A stretch of 64,000 nucleotides of DNA from an uncultured Flavobacteriales bacterium. GTDB lineage: Bacteria; Bacteroidota; Bacteroidia; Flavobacteriales_E; Vicingaceae. The notes below the pieces were generated by a model. It made no database searches. It was not told the origin of the DNA and was given only the letters and a program-made list of their open reading frames with translations. The position numbers were made by a program, and so were the translations under genes. The stretch spans positions 1-64,000 of the forward strand of contig CALCHN010000060.1 in assembly GCA_937901255.1 (NCBI GenBank), read 5' to 3'. Below are positions 43,403 to 51,821 of this stretch, in pieces (positions within the stretch are counted from its first letter, which is position 1; every line of letters starts with the position of its first letter).

Positions 43403-43432
43403 TTCCCCCTTCGGGGGATTAAGGGGGCTTTT
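43403..43432 (+). repeat. UUCG-type hairpin repeat, copy 6, upstream of eno
   Basis: CCCCCTTCGGGGGATTAAGGGGGCTTTT. It lies 12 bases before the eno start codon, in opposite orientation to the copy after clpP 100 bases away. Because it has no stop in one frame it creates a false extension of eno. Confidence 0.85.
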
Positions 43433-43444
43433 AAAACTAGCACA

Positions 43445-44731
43445 ATGAGTTACATAGCACAAATTCATGCACGTCAAATTTTCGACTCTAGAGGAAACCC
43501 AACTGTTGAAGTAGATGTGGTTACCCAAAATGGTATTTTAGGAAGAGCAGCAGTGCCTTCAGGAGCTTCAACAGGAAAATACGAAGCCGTTGAATTGAGA
43601 GATAACGATAAGAAAAATTATCTTGGAAAAGGCGTTTTAAAAGCAGTTCAGAATATTAATACTGTTATTAATGATGAGTTGAACGGAGCTTATATCATGG
43701 ACCAAAGCACTATTGATAAAACATTAATAGCACTTGATGGAACTGAAAATAAAGCCAATTTAGGTGCTAACGCTATTTTGGGAGTTTCTATGGCTGCTGC
43801 AAAAGCTGCTGCCGAAGAAGCTGGTTTGCCATTATTCAAATACATTGGAGGAGTTAATGCTAACGTGTTACCTATTCCTATGATGAACATCTTAAACGGA
43901 GGTTCGCATGCTGATAATAATATAGATTTCCAAGAATTTATGGTAATGCCCGTTGGTGCTTCTTCTTTTAGCGAAGGTTTAAAAATGGGTGTGGAAATTT
44001 TCCATCATTTAAAAGCAGTTTTAAAAGATAAAGGTTATTCCACCAATGTTGGTGATGAAGGCGGTTTTGCTCCTAACTTAAAATCTAACGAAGAAGCCAT
44101 AGAAACCGTATTAAAAGCCATAGAAAAAGCAGGTTATAAACCAGGCGATGACGTTTACATTGCTATGGATGCTGCGAGTTCTGAGTTTTATAATGCAAAA
44201 GAAAAAGTATATCATTTCCACCAATCAACTGGAGATAAATTAACTTCTTCAGAAATGGTAAGCTATTGGAAAGATTGGACAAAAAAATACCCAATTTTAT
44301 CTATAGAAGATGGGTTGGATGAAGATGATTGGAAAGGTTGGGCAGAATTGAATAAAACTATTGGAGATAAAGTTCAGTTGGTGGGTGATGATTTATTTGT
44401 AACCAATACCAAGCGTTTAGCAAAAGGAATTAAAGAAAAATCGGCTAATTCTATCTTAATTAAAGTAAACCAAATAGGTTCTTTAACAGAAACAATAAAT
44501 GCTGTTGATATGGCAAATAGAGCTTCTTTCACATCAGTAATGAGTCACCGTTCGGGAGAAACTGAAGACACCACCATTGCCGATTTGGCGGTGGCATTAA
44601 ACACAGGACAAATTAAAACAGGTTCGGCTTCTCGTTCGGATAGAATGGCAAAATACAACCAATTATTACGTATTGAAGAAATGCTTGGACACAGTGCTCA
44701 ATACCTTGGTGAAGATTTTAAATTTCTTTAA
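43445..44731 (+). CDS. eno: Enolase
   Basis: A 428-residue glycolytic enzyme converting 2-phosphoglycerate to phosphoenolpyruvate. Conserved segments: IHARQIFDSRGNPTVEVDV at the start, GASTGKYEAVELRD, NILNGGSHADNNIDFQEFM, the metal-binding DAASSEFY, SIEDGLDEDDW, LVGDDLFVTN, IKVNQIGSLTET and SHRSGETEDTTIADLAV. The open frame extends 33 codons further up through the hairpin repeat; homologues start at the ATG used here. Confidence 0.97.
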   Translation: MSYIAQIHARQIFDSRGNPTVEVDVVTQNGILGRAAVPSGASTGKYEAVELRDNDKKNYLGKGVLKAVQNINTVINDELNGAYIMDQSTIDKTLIALDGTENKANLGANAILGVSMAAAKAAAEEAGLPLFKYIGGVNANVLPIPMMNILNGGSHADNNIDFQEFMVMPVGASSFSEGLKMGVEIFHHLKAVLKDKGYSTNVGDEGGFAPNLKSNEEAIETVLKAIEKAGYKPGDDVYIAMDAASSEFYNAKEKVYHFHQSTGDKLTSSEMVSYWKDWTKKYPILSIEDGLDEDDWKGWAELNKTIGDKVQLVGDDLFVTNTKRLAKGIKEKSANSILIKVNQIGSLTETINAVDMANRASFTSVMSHRSGETEDTTIADLAVALNTGQIKTGSASRSDRMAKYNQLLRIEEMLGHSAQYLGEDFKFL

Positions 44732-44799
44732 CAAAAAGTGTAAAAAAATAGAAAGTAGTTTATTAATTTAGCAAACGTCAAAAAAATAAAGAAATAAAT

Positions 44800-46086
44800 A
44801 TGTCAGAAATAGCAAAATTAGAATTAGACGGGAAAGTATATGAGTTTCCTGTTATAGAAGGAACGGAGAATGAAAAAGCCATTGATATATCTGCTCTTAG
44901 AGCAAAAACAGGATATATTACTATCGATAGCGGTTTCAAAAATACCGGTTCTACGCAAAGTGCCATTACTTTTTTAGATGGTGAAGAAGGTATTTTAAGA
45001 TACAGAGGCTACCCGATAGAACAATTGGCCGAGAAAGCAGAATTTTTAGAAGTAGCTTTTTTATTGATATATGGAGAATTACCAACTAAAGAAGAATATA
45101 CTAAATTTAAAGATAGCATTACCAAGCATACTTTAATTCATGAAGATATGAAGCATTTCTTTGATGCTTATCCTCCAAAAGCTCATCCAATGGGTATTTT
45201 GGCAGCATCATTGTCTTCATTGTCAACTTTCTATCCTGAATCCTTAGATCCTAACAGACCTAAAGAAGCGGTAGATTTAACCATGCAACGATTAATAGCC
45301 AAAGTGCCTACCTTGGCTGCTTGGGCTTATAAAAACGCCATGCGTCATCCGGTAATTTATCCAAACAATAAATTAGATTATTGCTCTAATTTCTTGCACA
45401 TGATGTTTGCTATGCCAACTGATAATTACGAAGTAAATCCTGTGGTGGCTAGCGCACTTAATAAATTATTAATTCTTCATGCTGACCACGAACAAAACTG
45501 TTCTACATCAACTGTAAGAATTGTAGGTTCATCACAAGCTAATTTATACACTTCAATTTCAGCAGGCGTTTCTGCACTTTGGGGACCACTTCATGGAGGT
45601 GCCAACCAAGCAGTAATTGAAATGTTGGAAGCCATAAAAGCTGATGGTGGAGATACTGAAAAATGGATAGCAAAAGCCAAAGATAAAGATGATTCTTTCC
45701 GTTTAATGGGATTTGGACACAGAGTTTACAAAAACTTTGACCCAAGAGCTACCATTATTAAAAAAGCTGCTGATGATGTATTGGCTGCTTTAGGAGTGGA
45801 TGATCCTATTTTAGATATCGCTAAAAAATTAGAAAAAGTAGCCTTAGAAGATGAATATTTTAAAGCTAGAGGACTTTATCCTAATGTTGATTTCTACTCA
45901 GGAATTATCTACAGAGCATTGGGAATACCAACAGAAATGTTTACAGTAATGTTTGCGTTAGGAAGATTACCGGGTTGGATAGCTCAATGGAAAGAAATGA
46001 TTGAGAACAAAGAACCAATTGGTCGTCCTCGTCAGGTTTATACCGGAGCTAACAAAAGAGATTACGTAGCTATTGATAATAGATAA
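44800..46086 (+). CDS. gltA: Citrate synthase
   Basis: A 428-residue type II (hexameric, NADH-sensitive class) citrate synthase that condenses acetyl-CoA and oxaloacetate. Seen: EGILRYRGYPIEQLAEKAEF, HADHEQNCSTSTVRIVGSSQ with the first active-site His, WGPLHGGANQAVIEML with the second, FGHRVYKNFDPRATI and ARGLYPNVDFYSGIIYRALG with the catalytic Asp. Own terminator follows. Confidence 0.97.
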   Translation: MSEIAKLELDGKVYEFPVIEGTENEKAIDISALRAKTGYITIDSGFKNTGSTQSAITFLDGEEGILRYRGYPIEQLAEKAEFLEVAFLLIYGELPTKEEYTKFKDSITKHTLIHEDMKHFFDAYPPKAHPMGILAASLSSLSTFYPESLDPNRPKEAVDLTMQRLIAKVPTLAAWAYKNAMRHPVIYPNNKLDYCSNFLHMMFAMPTDNYEVNPVVASALNKLLILHADHEQNCSTSTVRIVGSSQANLYTSISAGVSALWGPLHGGANQAVIEMLEAIKADGGDTEKWIAKAKDKDDSFRLMGFGHRVYKNFDPRATIIKKAADDVLAALGVDDPILDIAKKLEKVALEDEYFKARGLYPNVDFYSGIIYRALGIPTEMFTVMFALGRLPGWIAQWKEMIENKEPIGRPRQVYTGANKRDYVAIDNR

Positions 46087-46111
46087 TTAAAATTAGCACA
46101 ACAATATTAAG

Positions 46112-46140
46112 AAGGCTGTCCAATGGGCAGCCTTTTTTTT
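46112..46140 (+). terminator. Intrinsic terminator after gltA
   Basis: AAGGCTGTCC pairs with GGGCAGCCTT (one G-T wobble) around AAT, followed by six T. Confidence 0.9.
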
Positions 46141-46220
46141 ATCTCATCTTGAGAGGAGAAGATGTTGTTCGAAGTTGCCATAGCAACGAGATTACAACAT
46201 CAGAGGTGTGTTATAATCCT

Positions 46221-46266
46221 AAATCCTCCCGTCTTTCAGACGAGGACAAGCCCGAAGGGGGACTTT
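46221..46266 (-). repeat. UUCG-type hairpin repeat, copy 7, rearranged
   Basis: On the minus strand AAAGTCCCCCTTCGGGCTTG followed by a second hairpin CCTCGTCTGAAAGACGGGAGG. It is a divergent or composite member of the family. The rest of the 46141-46385 gap holds CATCTTGAGAGGAGAAGATG and GTCACTGCGAAG-type fragments that look like other worn dispersed repeats; no gene is seen. Confidence 0.55.
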
Positions 46267-46387
46267 ATAACGCTACAAAGTCCAATATTTTCCGTCACTG
46301 CGAAGTTTAGCATTGGCTGCTTGCGATAGAGGTGGTCTTTAAATCTCAATTTTATAAATAAAGAAAAAAATTAAATCCCAACTTACG

Positions 46388-46418
46388 TTACGTGATAAAT
46401 TATTAAATTTGCACGTAA
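46388..46418 (+). promoter_or_regulatory. Operator-promoter of the VapBC-like pair
   Basis: TTACGTG (46388-46394) and CACGTAA (46412-46418) are perfect inverted arms 17 bases apart and enclose TAAATTTG (46404-46411), an exact TAnnTTTG box. The arrangement is that of an autorepressed toxin-antitoxin promoter. Confidence 0.75.
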
Positions 46419-46428
46419 ACTATTGGTT

Positions 46429-46674
46429 ATGGATAAAAAACTCACATTAAATTTAGACGATTCAATTATTGAAAAAGCAAAACAATATGCTAAATTGAAT
46501 AATATTAGTTTGTCGAAACTTATTGAAGCCTATTTAAAGTCGCTTACCAAACGTAAAAGCAGTGCCACAGAAATAACTCCTCTTGTAGAAAGTTTAAGCG
46601 GGGTAATTTCACTCGATAAAGACCTTGATGTAAAAGATGCTTACACAGAATATTTAATTGAAAAATACAAATGA
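46429..46674 (+). CDS. Antitoxin, ribbon-helix-helix type (DUF6364-like)
   Basis: An 81-residue protein from the ATG used here (a TTG lies two codons earlier). The N-terminal half, KLTLNLDDSIIEKAKQYAKL followed by NNISLSKLIEAYL, is a ribbon-helix-helix DNA-binding domain; the C-terminal half should wrap the toxin. It is the first gene of a pair with a PIN-domain toxin and overlaps it by four bases (ATGA). Together with the inverted repeat upstream this supports a type II VapBC-like module that represses itself. Confidence 0.88.
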   Translation: MDKKLTLNLDDSIIEKAKQYAKLNNISLSKLIEAYLKSLTKRKSSATEITPLVESLSGVISLDKDLDVKDAYTEYLIEKYK

Positions 46675-47084
46675 GCAGATTGCTAATCGATACCAATATT
46701 GTGATAGACCTACTTTCAAAAAGAGAGAAGTTTTATGAAGAGGCTGCTGAATTGTTTTCGCTTGCTGACAGAAAAGAGTTGGTGGTGGCAATTTCATCCT
46801 TAACATTTGCTAATACTAATTACATACTTACAAAATTAAAATCGGCAAAAGAAGCAAAAGCAATATTAAGAAAATTTAAAGTGCTAGTAGAAGTATTGAG
46901 TTTAGACGATAAAATAACGGAATTAGCCCTGAGCGATAATAATTTTACTGACTTTGAAGATGGGCTTCAATATTACTCTGCAATAGAAAATCAAATAGAT
47001 ATTATTATCACACGGAATAAAAAAGACTTTAAAAAATCAAACATCCCGGTATTGACAGCCAAAGAATTTTTAGCTCGGAAATAA
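46671..47084 (+). CDS. PIN-domain toxin, VapC type
   Basis: A 137-residue PIN-domain RNase (PF13470-like). Acidic residues expected at the metal site are visible: D7 in LIDTNIVIDLL, E40-region acidic residues, and the late pair in FTDFEDGLQYYSAIENQ followed by IDIIITRNKKDFKKS. VapC toxins cut tRNA or rRNA; the target here is unknown. It is intact and follows its antitoxin directly. Confidence 0.9.
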   Translation: MSRLLIDTNIVIDLLSKREKFYEEAAELFSLADRKELVVAISSLTFANTNYILTKLKSAKEAKAILRKFKVLVEVLSLDDKITELALSDNNFTDFEDGLQYYSAIENQIDIIITRNKKDFKKSNIPVLTAKEFLARK

Positions 47085-47199
47085 GTTGCTAACCAAAATA
47101 TTTTGTTTTGATTTTCTACGTAGTCAAATAATCAAAAACTTTTTTTAAAAATTAAAAATGGTATTTTTGGAGAAGGATTAATAGGGCAAAAATGAAAGT

Positions 47200-47442
47200 A
47201 TGGAAACAATAATGATTATCGGATTTATATTTCTTAGCATTGCATTATGGTTTTGGGCAATAATTGATATTTCAAGATCGAGATTTAAAAAACCAATAAT
47301 AAATACTATGTGGCTTTTAACAGTTCTTTTCTTTCCTATTTTAGGGTCGATTTTATATTTTCAATTTAAAGAAAAATTTGTATCGAAAGAAAAGAGAAAA
47401 TTTCAACCGAATTTTAATAGAATGGAATTAAATCAACTTTAA
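47200..47442 (+). CDS. Small membrane protein, PLDc_N-like
   Basis: An 80-residue protein with two membrane helices (about residues 4-22 and 35-55) separated by DISRSRFKKPIINTMWLL and containing FFPILGSILYF. This matches the PLDc_N domain (PF13396), found at the start of cardiolipin synthases and as stand-alone small proteins. No phospholipase domain follows. It may be an immunity-like or regulatory membrane peptide, but nothing in the context proves a role. Confidence 0.75.
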   Translation: METIMIIGFIFLSIALWFWAIIDISRSRFKKPIINTMWLLTVLFFPILGSILYFQFKEKFVSKEKRKFQPNFNRMELNQL

Positions 47443-47542
47443 TTTCGTTTTTCAATCACATTTCTAATACATTCATTTAACTTTCTAGCTCATTTATTTG
47501 CGAAATATTGCTCAAAAAGAGGTGTGAATGAGCTTTAAATGT

Positions 47543-47550
47543 TATTTTTG
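47543..47550 (+). promoter_or_regulatory. Promoter box of the Fic gene
   Basis: TATTTTTG matches TAnnTTTG. It overlaps the first base of a GTG that opens the long frame, so the ATG 20 bases downstream must be the real start. Confidence 0.6.
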
Positions 47551-47570
47551 TGAGCTATAAAAGTAAGGCG

Positions 47571-48608
47571 ATGGATTCAAGAGACAAAATAATACTCGAT
47601 TATATTAAAAAAACTGGAACATGTTCTTCAAAAGAAATTCATGATAATGTTGACATTTCTGTAAGTTATGCAACATTAAAAAGAATTTTATCAAAACTAA
47701 AAAATGAAAACTATCTTTTAGCTGTTGGTCAAGGAAAAGGAACTAAATATACTATTTCGCCTACGTATGAACTTGTAGAGCCTATTGATGTAGATGAATA
47801 TTATCAGAAAGAAATTGACGAAAGAGAAATTAAAGAAGGTTTTAATTTTTCCATCATTAACGAAGTACTAGCAAAACATTCTGTTTTTACAGTACCTGAA
47901 TTAGAAAAGTTAAATGAACTTCAGATGAAATTTCAGAAAAATGTAGCTCAATTAACTGAAATAGAATATAAGAAAGAGTTTGAAAGGTTGGCTATTGATT
48001 TAAGTTGGAAATCTTCTCAAATAGAAGGAAATACCTATTCTTTATTGGAAACAGAAAGGCTTTTAAAAGAAAAAGAAACTGCCGCAGGAAAAACCAAAGA
48101 TGAAGCAACAATGTTGTTAAACCACAAAGATGCGTTAGATTTCATCATTGAAAATCCAAACTATTTGCATCCATTATCGGTTTCAAAAATAGAAGACATA
48201 CATAGTTTGCTTACCAAAGAGCTTTTAATAGAACGAAATTTACGAAAAAGAAGAGTTGGTATATCAGGTACAAATTATAAACCATTAGATAATGAATTTC
48301 AGATAGCTGAAGCCCTTAAAAATTCTTGTGATGTAATTAACTCTAAAACGAATATCTTTGAAAAAGCATTATTGGCATTAGTACTAATTTCTTACATACA
48401 ACCATTTATGGATGGAAATAAACGAACAGCAAGAATTGTTAGTAATGCCATTTTAATAGATGCAAAATATTGTCCATTATCTTTTAGAACAGTTGATTCT
48501 GTTGAATATAAAAAAGCAATGTTGTTATTTTATGAGCAGAATAACATTTCAAGTTTCAAGGAGATTTTTATTAACCAATTTGAGTTTGCTGTTAATACTT
48601 ATTTTTAA
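47571..48608 (+). CDS. Fic-family protein with winged-helix N-terminus and altered active site
   Basis: About 345 residues. An N-terminal winged helix (DKIILDYIKKTGTCSSKEIH ... VSYATLKRILSKLKNENYL) is followed by the Fic domain. Fic enzymes usually transfer AMP using HPFxxGNGR. Here the loop reads YIQPFMDGNKRTARI: the catalytic His is Gln (about residue 277) and the second Gly of GNGR is Lys, as in Doc. The motif SSQIEGN (148-154) fits the inhibitory [ST]xxxE[GN] helix. The protein may be inactive as an AMPylase, use another chemistry, or act as a regulator. Downstream lies a ParDE-like pair. Confidence 0.88.
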   Translation: MDSRDKIILDYIKKTGTCSSKEIHDNVDISVSYATLKRILSKLKNENYLLAVGQGKGTKYTISPTYELVEPIDVDEYYQKEIDEREIKEGFNFSIINEVLAKHSVFTVPELEKLNELQMKFQKNVAQLTEIEYKKEFERLAIDLSWKSSQIEGNTYSLLETERLLKEKETAAGKTKDEATMLLNHKDALDFIIENPNYLHPLSVSKIEDIHSLLTKELLIERNLRKRRVGISGTNYKPLDNEFQIAEALKNSCDVINSKTNIFEKALLALVLISYIQPFMDGNKRTARIVSNAILIDAKYCPLSFRTVDSVEYKKAMLLFYEQNNISSFKEIFINQFEFAVNTYF

Positions 48609-48709
48609 GATACACGATAGTTAATCTGTTCGAGCAAATTTGTAATGCGTTCGGTTTGTAAACCAAATGGCATTTCTTTATAAAGGCAAAATTCAACCTT
48701 ATATTTTTG

Positions 48710-48717
48710 TAACTTTG
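48710..48717 (+). promoter_or_regulatory. Promoter box of the ParDE/RelBE-like pair
   Basis: TAACTTTG matches TAnnTTTG, 19 bases before the antitoxin start. ATTCAA (48691) and TTGAAT (48715) form a loose inverted repeat around it that could be the autoregulatory site. Confidence 0.5.
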
Positions 48718-48736
48718 AATAATCTAAATCACTTAT

Positions 48737-48955
48737 ATGGATATTCAAACTTCTAAAATAGAGTTAGTAAAAATGATTCTTAGTATTAAGAATGAGAAAT
48801 TCATTGAAAAAATCACAGAATTTATTAAAAAGGAAAAAGTTGATTTCTGGAATGAGTTAAGCTTGTCAGAACAAAATGAAATTGAACAAGGAATTAAAGA
48901 GTTGAACACAGGTAAGAGAGTTGAGTTCAATGACTTTTTAAAAAAGATTTCTTAA
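48737..48955 (+). CDS. Antitoxin of a ParE/RelE-type toxin
   Basis: A 72-residue acidic, helical protein. The segment DFWNELSLSEQNEIEQGIKE followed by LNTGKRVEFNDFLKK is typical of small antitoxins paired with RelE/ParE toxins in Bacteroidota. Its stop overlaps the start of the toxin by one base (TAATG), so it is translated ahead of it, as expected for a type II system. A DNA-binding domain is not obvious, as in related short antitoxins. Confidence 0.82.
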   Translation: MDIQTSKIELVKMILSIKNEKFIEKITEFIKKEKVDFWNELSLSEQNEIEQGIKELNTGKRVEFNDFLKKIS

Positions 48956-49260
48956 TGAAAGTGTTTTTATCAGAATTAGCTGAAAAAAAGCTTTTAAAAT
49001 TGACTGATTTTTTATTGGAAAATTGGAATCTAAAAGTTCGAAATGATTTCATTAAAAAGCTAACAGCTAAGATTAAACAGGTTTCTGAACAACCAGAAAG
49101 TTGTCCTCAGTCAACTGATTTTAAAGGGCTTTTTAAATGTGTTGTAACAAAGCAGACAACTTTTTATTATAGAATAAATTTTGACAAAAAAGAAATTGAA
49201 ATTATTACGGTTTTCGATACAAGACAACATCCTGATAAATTAGAAAGAGATATAAGATGA
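48955..49260 (+). CDS. RelE/ParE-family toxin
   Basis: A 101-residue protein of the ParE/RelE superfamily (PF05016). Family features are VFLSELAEKKLLKLTDFLLE at the start, the Arg-containing centre and the C-terminal YRINFDKKEIEIITVFDTRQ. ParE inhibits gyrase and RelE cuts mRNA on ribosomes; sequence alone does not decide. The frame is intact. Confidence 0.88.
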   Translation: MKVFLSELAEKKLLKLTDFLLENWNLKVRNDFIKKLTAKIKQVSEQPESCPQSTDFKGLFKCVVTKQTTFYYRINFDKKEIEIITVFDTRQHPDKLERDIR

Positions 49261-49354
49261 ATGTAGATTTCTGCTGCACATCCACTGCTACAAACTTATT
49301 TTAGTGCTTGTTATTTTCCAATAACATTCTTCAATTCTACTATAAAAAAATATG

Positions 49355-49362
49355 TAGCTTTG
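49355..49362 (+). promoter_or_regulatory. Promoter box immediately before the NatA-like gene
   Basis: TAGCTTTG matches TAnnTTTG and ends five bases before the ATG. If used, transcription would start at or next to the start codon and the mRNA would be leaderless. Confidence 0.5.
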
Positions 49363-49366
49363 CTCC

Positions 49367-50317
49367 ATGGAAATTTTACATGTAAAAAGAGTTTATAAAA
49401 CTTATGCAGAACACAAGGCTTTGCACAACGTTTCTATTCATATAGATAAGCAAAGAATTTTTGGGTTATTAGGACCAAATGGTGCTGGAAAAACAACCTT
49501 AATTCGTATTATCAACCAAATTACTGGTCCAGATAAAGGCGAAGTTTTTTTTGAAGGCGAAAAATTAGCTCCCAAACATATTTCTCAAATAGGATATTTG
49601 CCTGAAGAAAGAGGCTTATACAAAAAAATGAAAGTGGGCGAACAAGCACTTTATTTGGCTCAGCTTAAAGGGATGGCTAAAAATGAAGCCAAAACTAAAC
49701 TAAATCACTGGTTTGAGAAATTTGAAATTACCAATTGGTGGGATAAAAAAGTGGAAGAGCTTTCTAAAGGAATGGCTCAAAAAGTACAATTTATTACTAC
49801 GGTACTGCACGAACCAAAACTGTTGATACTTGATGAACCTTTTAGTGGTTTCGATCCTATAAATACCAATCTGATTAAAAAAGAAATTTTAGAGCTAAGA
49901 GAAAAAGGTTCTACCATTATTTTTTCTACACACAATATGGAATCGGTAGAAGAAATTTGTGATGACATTGCTCTTATCAATAAGTCGAGAAAAATATTAG
50001 ACGGAAAAGTTATTGATATTAAAAATCAATACAAAACCAATATTTACGAAATAACATTTGAAGGGAATTTAATTGCTTTTACCAATGCACTTTGGACAGG
50101 TTTTGAATTACTTTCAACAGAAAAGAAAGACAACAGAATTGTCGCAAAAGTAAAAGGAATTCAAAAAGATACAAGTCTTAATAAATTATTGGCTACGGTG
50201 CTAAATGATGTAAATATTATTGCGGTAAAAGAGCATATCCCAACAATGAATGAGATTTTTATTGAAAAAGTAAATGAAGTAATGCCCGATGATTTGCCAG
50301 AGGAAATGGAAGGGTGA
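49367..50317 (+). CDS. ABC exporter ATP-binding protein (NatA-like)
   Basis: A 316-residue ATPase. Walker A GLLGPNGAGKTTLIRI, signature VEELSKGMAQKVQF, Walker B KLLILDEPFSGFDP and the switch His in IIFSTHNM are complete. The last ~85 residues form a DUF4162-like C-terminal domain, as in NatA-type ATPases of Na+ or drug exporters. The partner permease gene follows after a 177-base gap filled mostly by a heptamer repeat. Substrate unknown. Confidence 0.92.
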   Translation: MEILHVKRVYKTYAEHKALHNVSIHIDKQRIFGLLGPNGAGKTTLIRIINQITGPDKGEVFFEGEKLAPKHISQIGYLPEERGLYKKMKVGEQALYLAQLKGMAKNEAKTKLNHWFEKFEITNWWDKKVEELSKGMAQKVQFITTVLHEPKLLILDEPFSGFDPINTNLIKKEILELREKGSTIIFSTHNMESVEEICDDIALINKSRKILDGKVIDIKNQYKTNIYEITFEGNLIAFTNALWTGFELLSTEKKDNRIVAKVKGIQKDTSLNKLLATVLNDVNIIAVKEHIPTMNEIFIEKVNEVMPDDLPEEMEG

Positions 50318-50372
50318 TTTTAATGTGTAAATGTGAGAATGATTTGATGTGTGGATTTTGAAAAATTAAAAG

Positions 50373-50414
50373 TTTGATGTTTGATGTTTGATGTTTGATG
50401 TTTGATGTTTGAAT
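50373..50414. repeat. Heptameric microsatellite (TTTGATG)n
   Basis: Five perfect TTTGATG units and a sixth imperfect one, between the ATPase and permease genes. CCTCAAA-type heptamers follow at about 50458-50475. A change in unit number would lengthen or shorten the leader of the permease gene. Confidence 0.9.
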
Positions 50415-50494
50415 TCAGACGACTGAAAACCAAAGAGTAATCATTACAAGAACTAACCTCAAACCTCAAACCATGAACTTTAAACCTTAACAAA

Positions 50495-51814
50495 ATGAAC
50501 AAAATAGCTTTAATAATACAAAGAGAGTACCTTACAAGAGTTAAGAAAACATCCTTTATTTTAATGACATTGTTTGGGCCAATATTAATGGCGGCTCTAA
50601 TGTTAGTGCCTATTTGGATAGGTTTGAAAGATAAAGATATTCAGATTATTGAAGTAATAGACGAAACAGGTCTGTTTATAAACCAATTTGAAAATTCACT
50701 TACGCTTCAGTTCGATTACGAATTTAAACCAATAGAAGAAGCTAAAGCATCCTTTTATAAAGAGAAATATACCTCCATTCTTCATATTTCTAGTCTTGGT
50801 AAACAAACTACAGCACAGCTTTATTATAAAAAGCAACCAGGCATTTCAACCATTGGTAATATTGAATCTACTATTGAAAAAGGTATTAGAAACATAGAGC
50901 TGAAAGACAAGTTTAATATTACCAAAGATCAGTTAGATGAAATTCAGCCCGAGGTAACTGTAAACCCAATTGCTTTGAGTGAAACAGGAGGAGAGGAGTC
51001 CAAAAATGTTGGAGTAAGTACTGTACTTGGCTTTGCTGGAGCTATCATGATTTACTTCTTCATATTTATGTACGGCATACAAATTATGCGAGGTGTAATA
51101 GAAGAAAAAACCAGCAGAATAGTAGAAATAATTATTTCATCGGTAAAACCTTTTCAGTTAATGATGGGAAAAATTATAGGTATTGCATTGGTGGGGTTAA
51201 CACAATTTTCGTTGTGGATAATATTATCCATGGGAATTTATGCTATTGGAATGGCAGCAATATCTTCAGGCGATGTGGCTAATATGGTAAACACAGAACA
51301 AATGATGCAGGGCGAGCAAATGAATGAAATGACAAAAGCTGCTAATCCTACTAATTTAGAAGCTCAGATTTCGGAAATGTTGCAACAAATCCCTATTGCT
51401 AAACTATTAATTTCATTTTTGTTTTATTTCTTAGGAGGTTATTTATTGTACGGAGCATTTTTAGCGGCTATTGGTTCAGCGGTAGATAACGAAGCCGATT
51501 CGCAACAGTTTATGATGCCAGTAACCATTCCGTTAATTTTTTCATTTGTTGTGGCAAGTACGGTAATGGAAAATCCTGATGGAGCATTTGCTTTTTGGTT
51601 ATCCATCATTCCAATTACTTCTCCAATAATTATGATGGTAAGAATTCCTTTTGGAGTTGAAACTTGGGAGTTATTACTTTCTATGACACTATTAGTTTTA
51701 GGTTTTTTAGGAGCTACATGGATGGCTGCTAAAATTTATCGAACGGGAATTTTAATGTATGGTAAGAAAATTACCTACAAAGAACTTTGGAAATGGCTTT
51801 CCTACAAAGGTTAA
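50495..51814 (+). CDS. ABC exporter permease (NatB-like)
   Basis: A 439-residue ABC-2 type permease. An N-terminal helix (SFILMTLFGPILMAALMLVP) is followed by a periplasmic domain of ~140 residues and five or six C-terminal helices, with ITEEKTSRIVEIIISSVKP-like sequence (VIEEKTSRIVEIIISSVKPF) that marks the NatB/ABC2_membrane_3 family (PF12698). With the ATPase encoded upstream it should form a two-gene exporter. The substrate is not evident. Confidence 0.92.
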   Translation: MNKIALIIQREYLTRVKKTSFILMTLFGPILMAALMLVPIWIGLKDKDIQIIEVIDETGLFINQFENSLTLQFDYEFKPIEEAKASFYKEKYTSILHISSLGKQTTAQLYYKKQPGISTIGNIESTIEKGIRNIELKDKFNITKDQLDEIQPEVTVNPIALSETGGEESKNVGVSTVLGFAGAIMIYFFIFMYGIQIMRGVIEEKTSRIVEIIISSVKPFQLMMGKIIGIALVGLTQFSLWIILSMGIYAIGMAAISSGDVANMVNTEQMMQGEQMNEMTKAANPTNLEAQISEMLQQIPIAKLLISFLFYFLGGYLLYGAFLAAIGSAVDNEADSQQFMMPVTIPLIFSFVVASTVMENPDGAFAFWLSIIPITSPIIMMVRIPFGVETWELLLSMTLLVLGFLGATWMAAKIYRTGILMYGKKITYKELWKWLSYKG

Positions 51815-51821
51815 TTTTTTA

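Noticed and set aside
43346..43444. 33-codon N-terminal extension of enolase
   Set aside because: It is encoded by a hairpin repeat and other enolases begin at the internal ATG.
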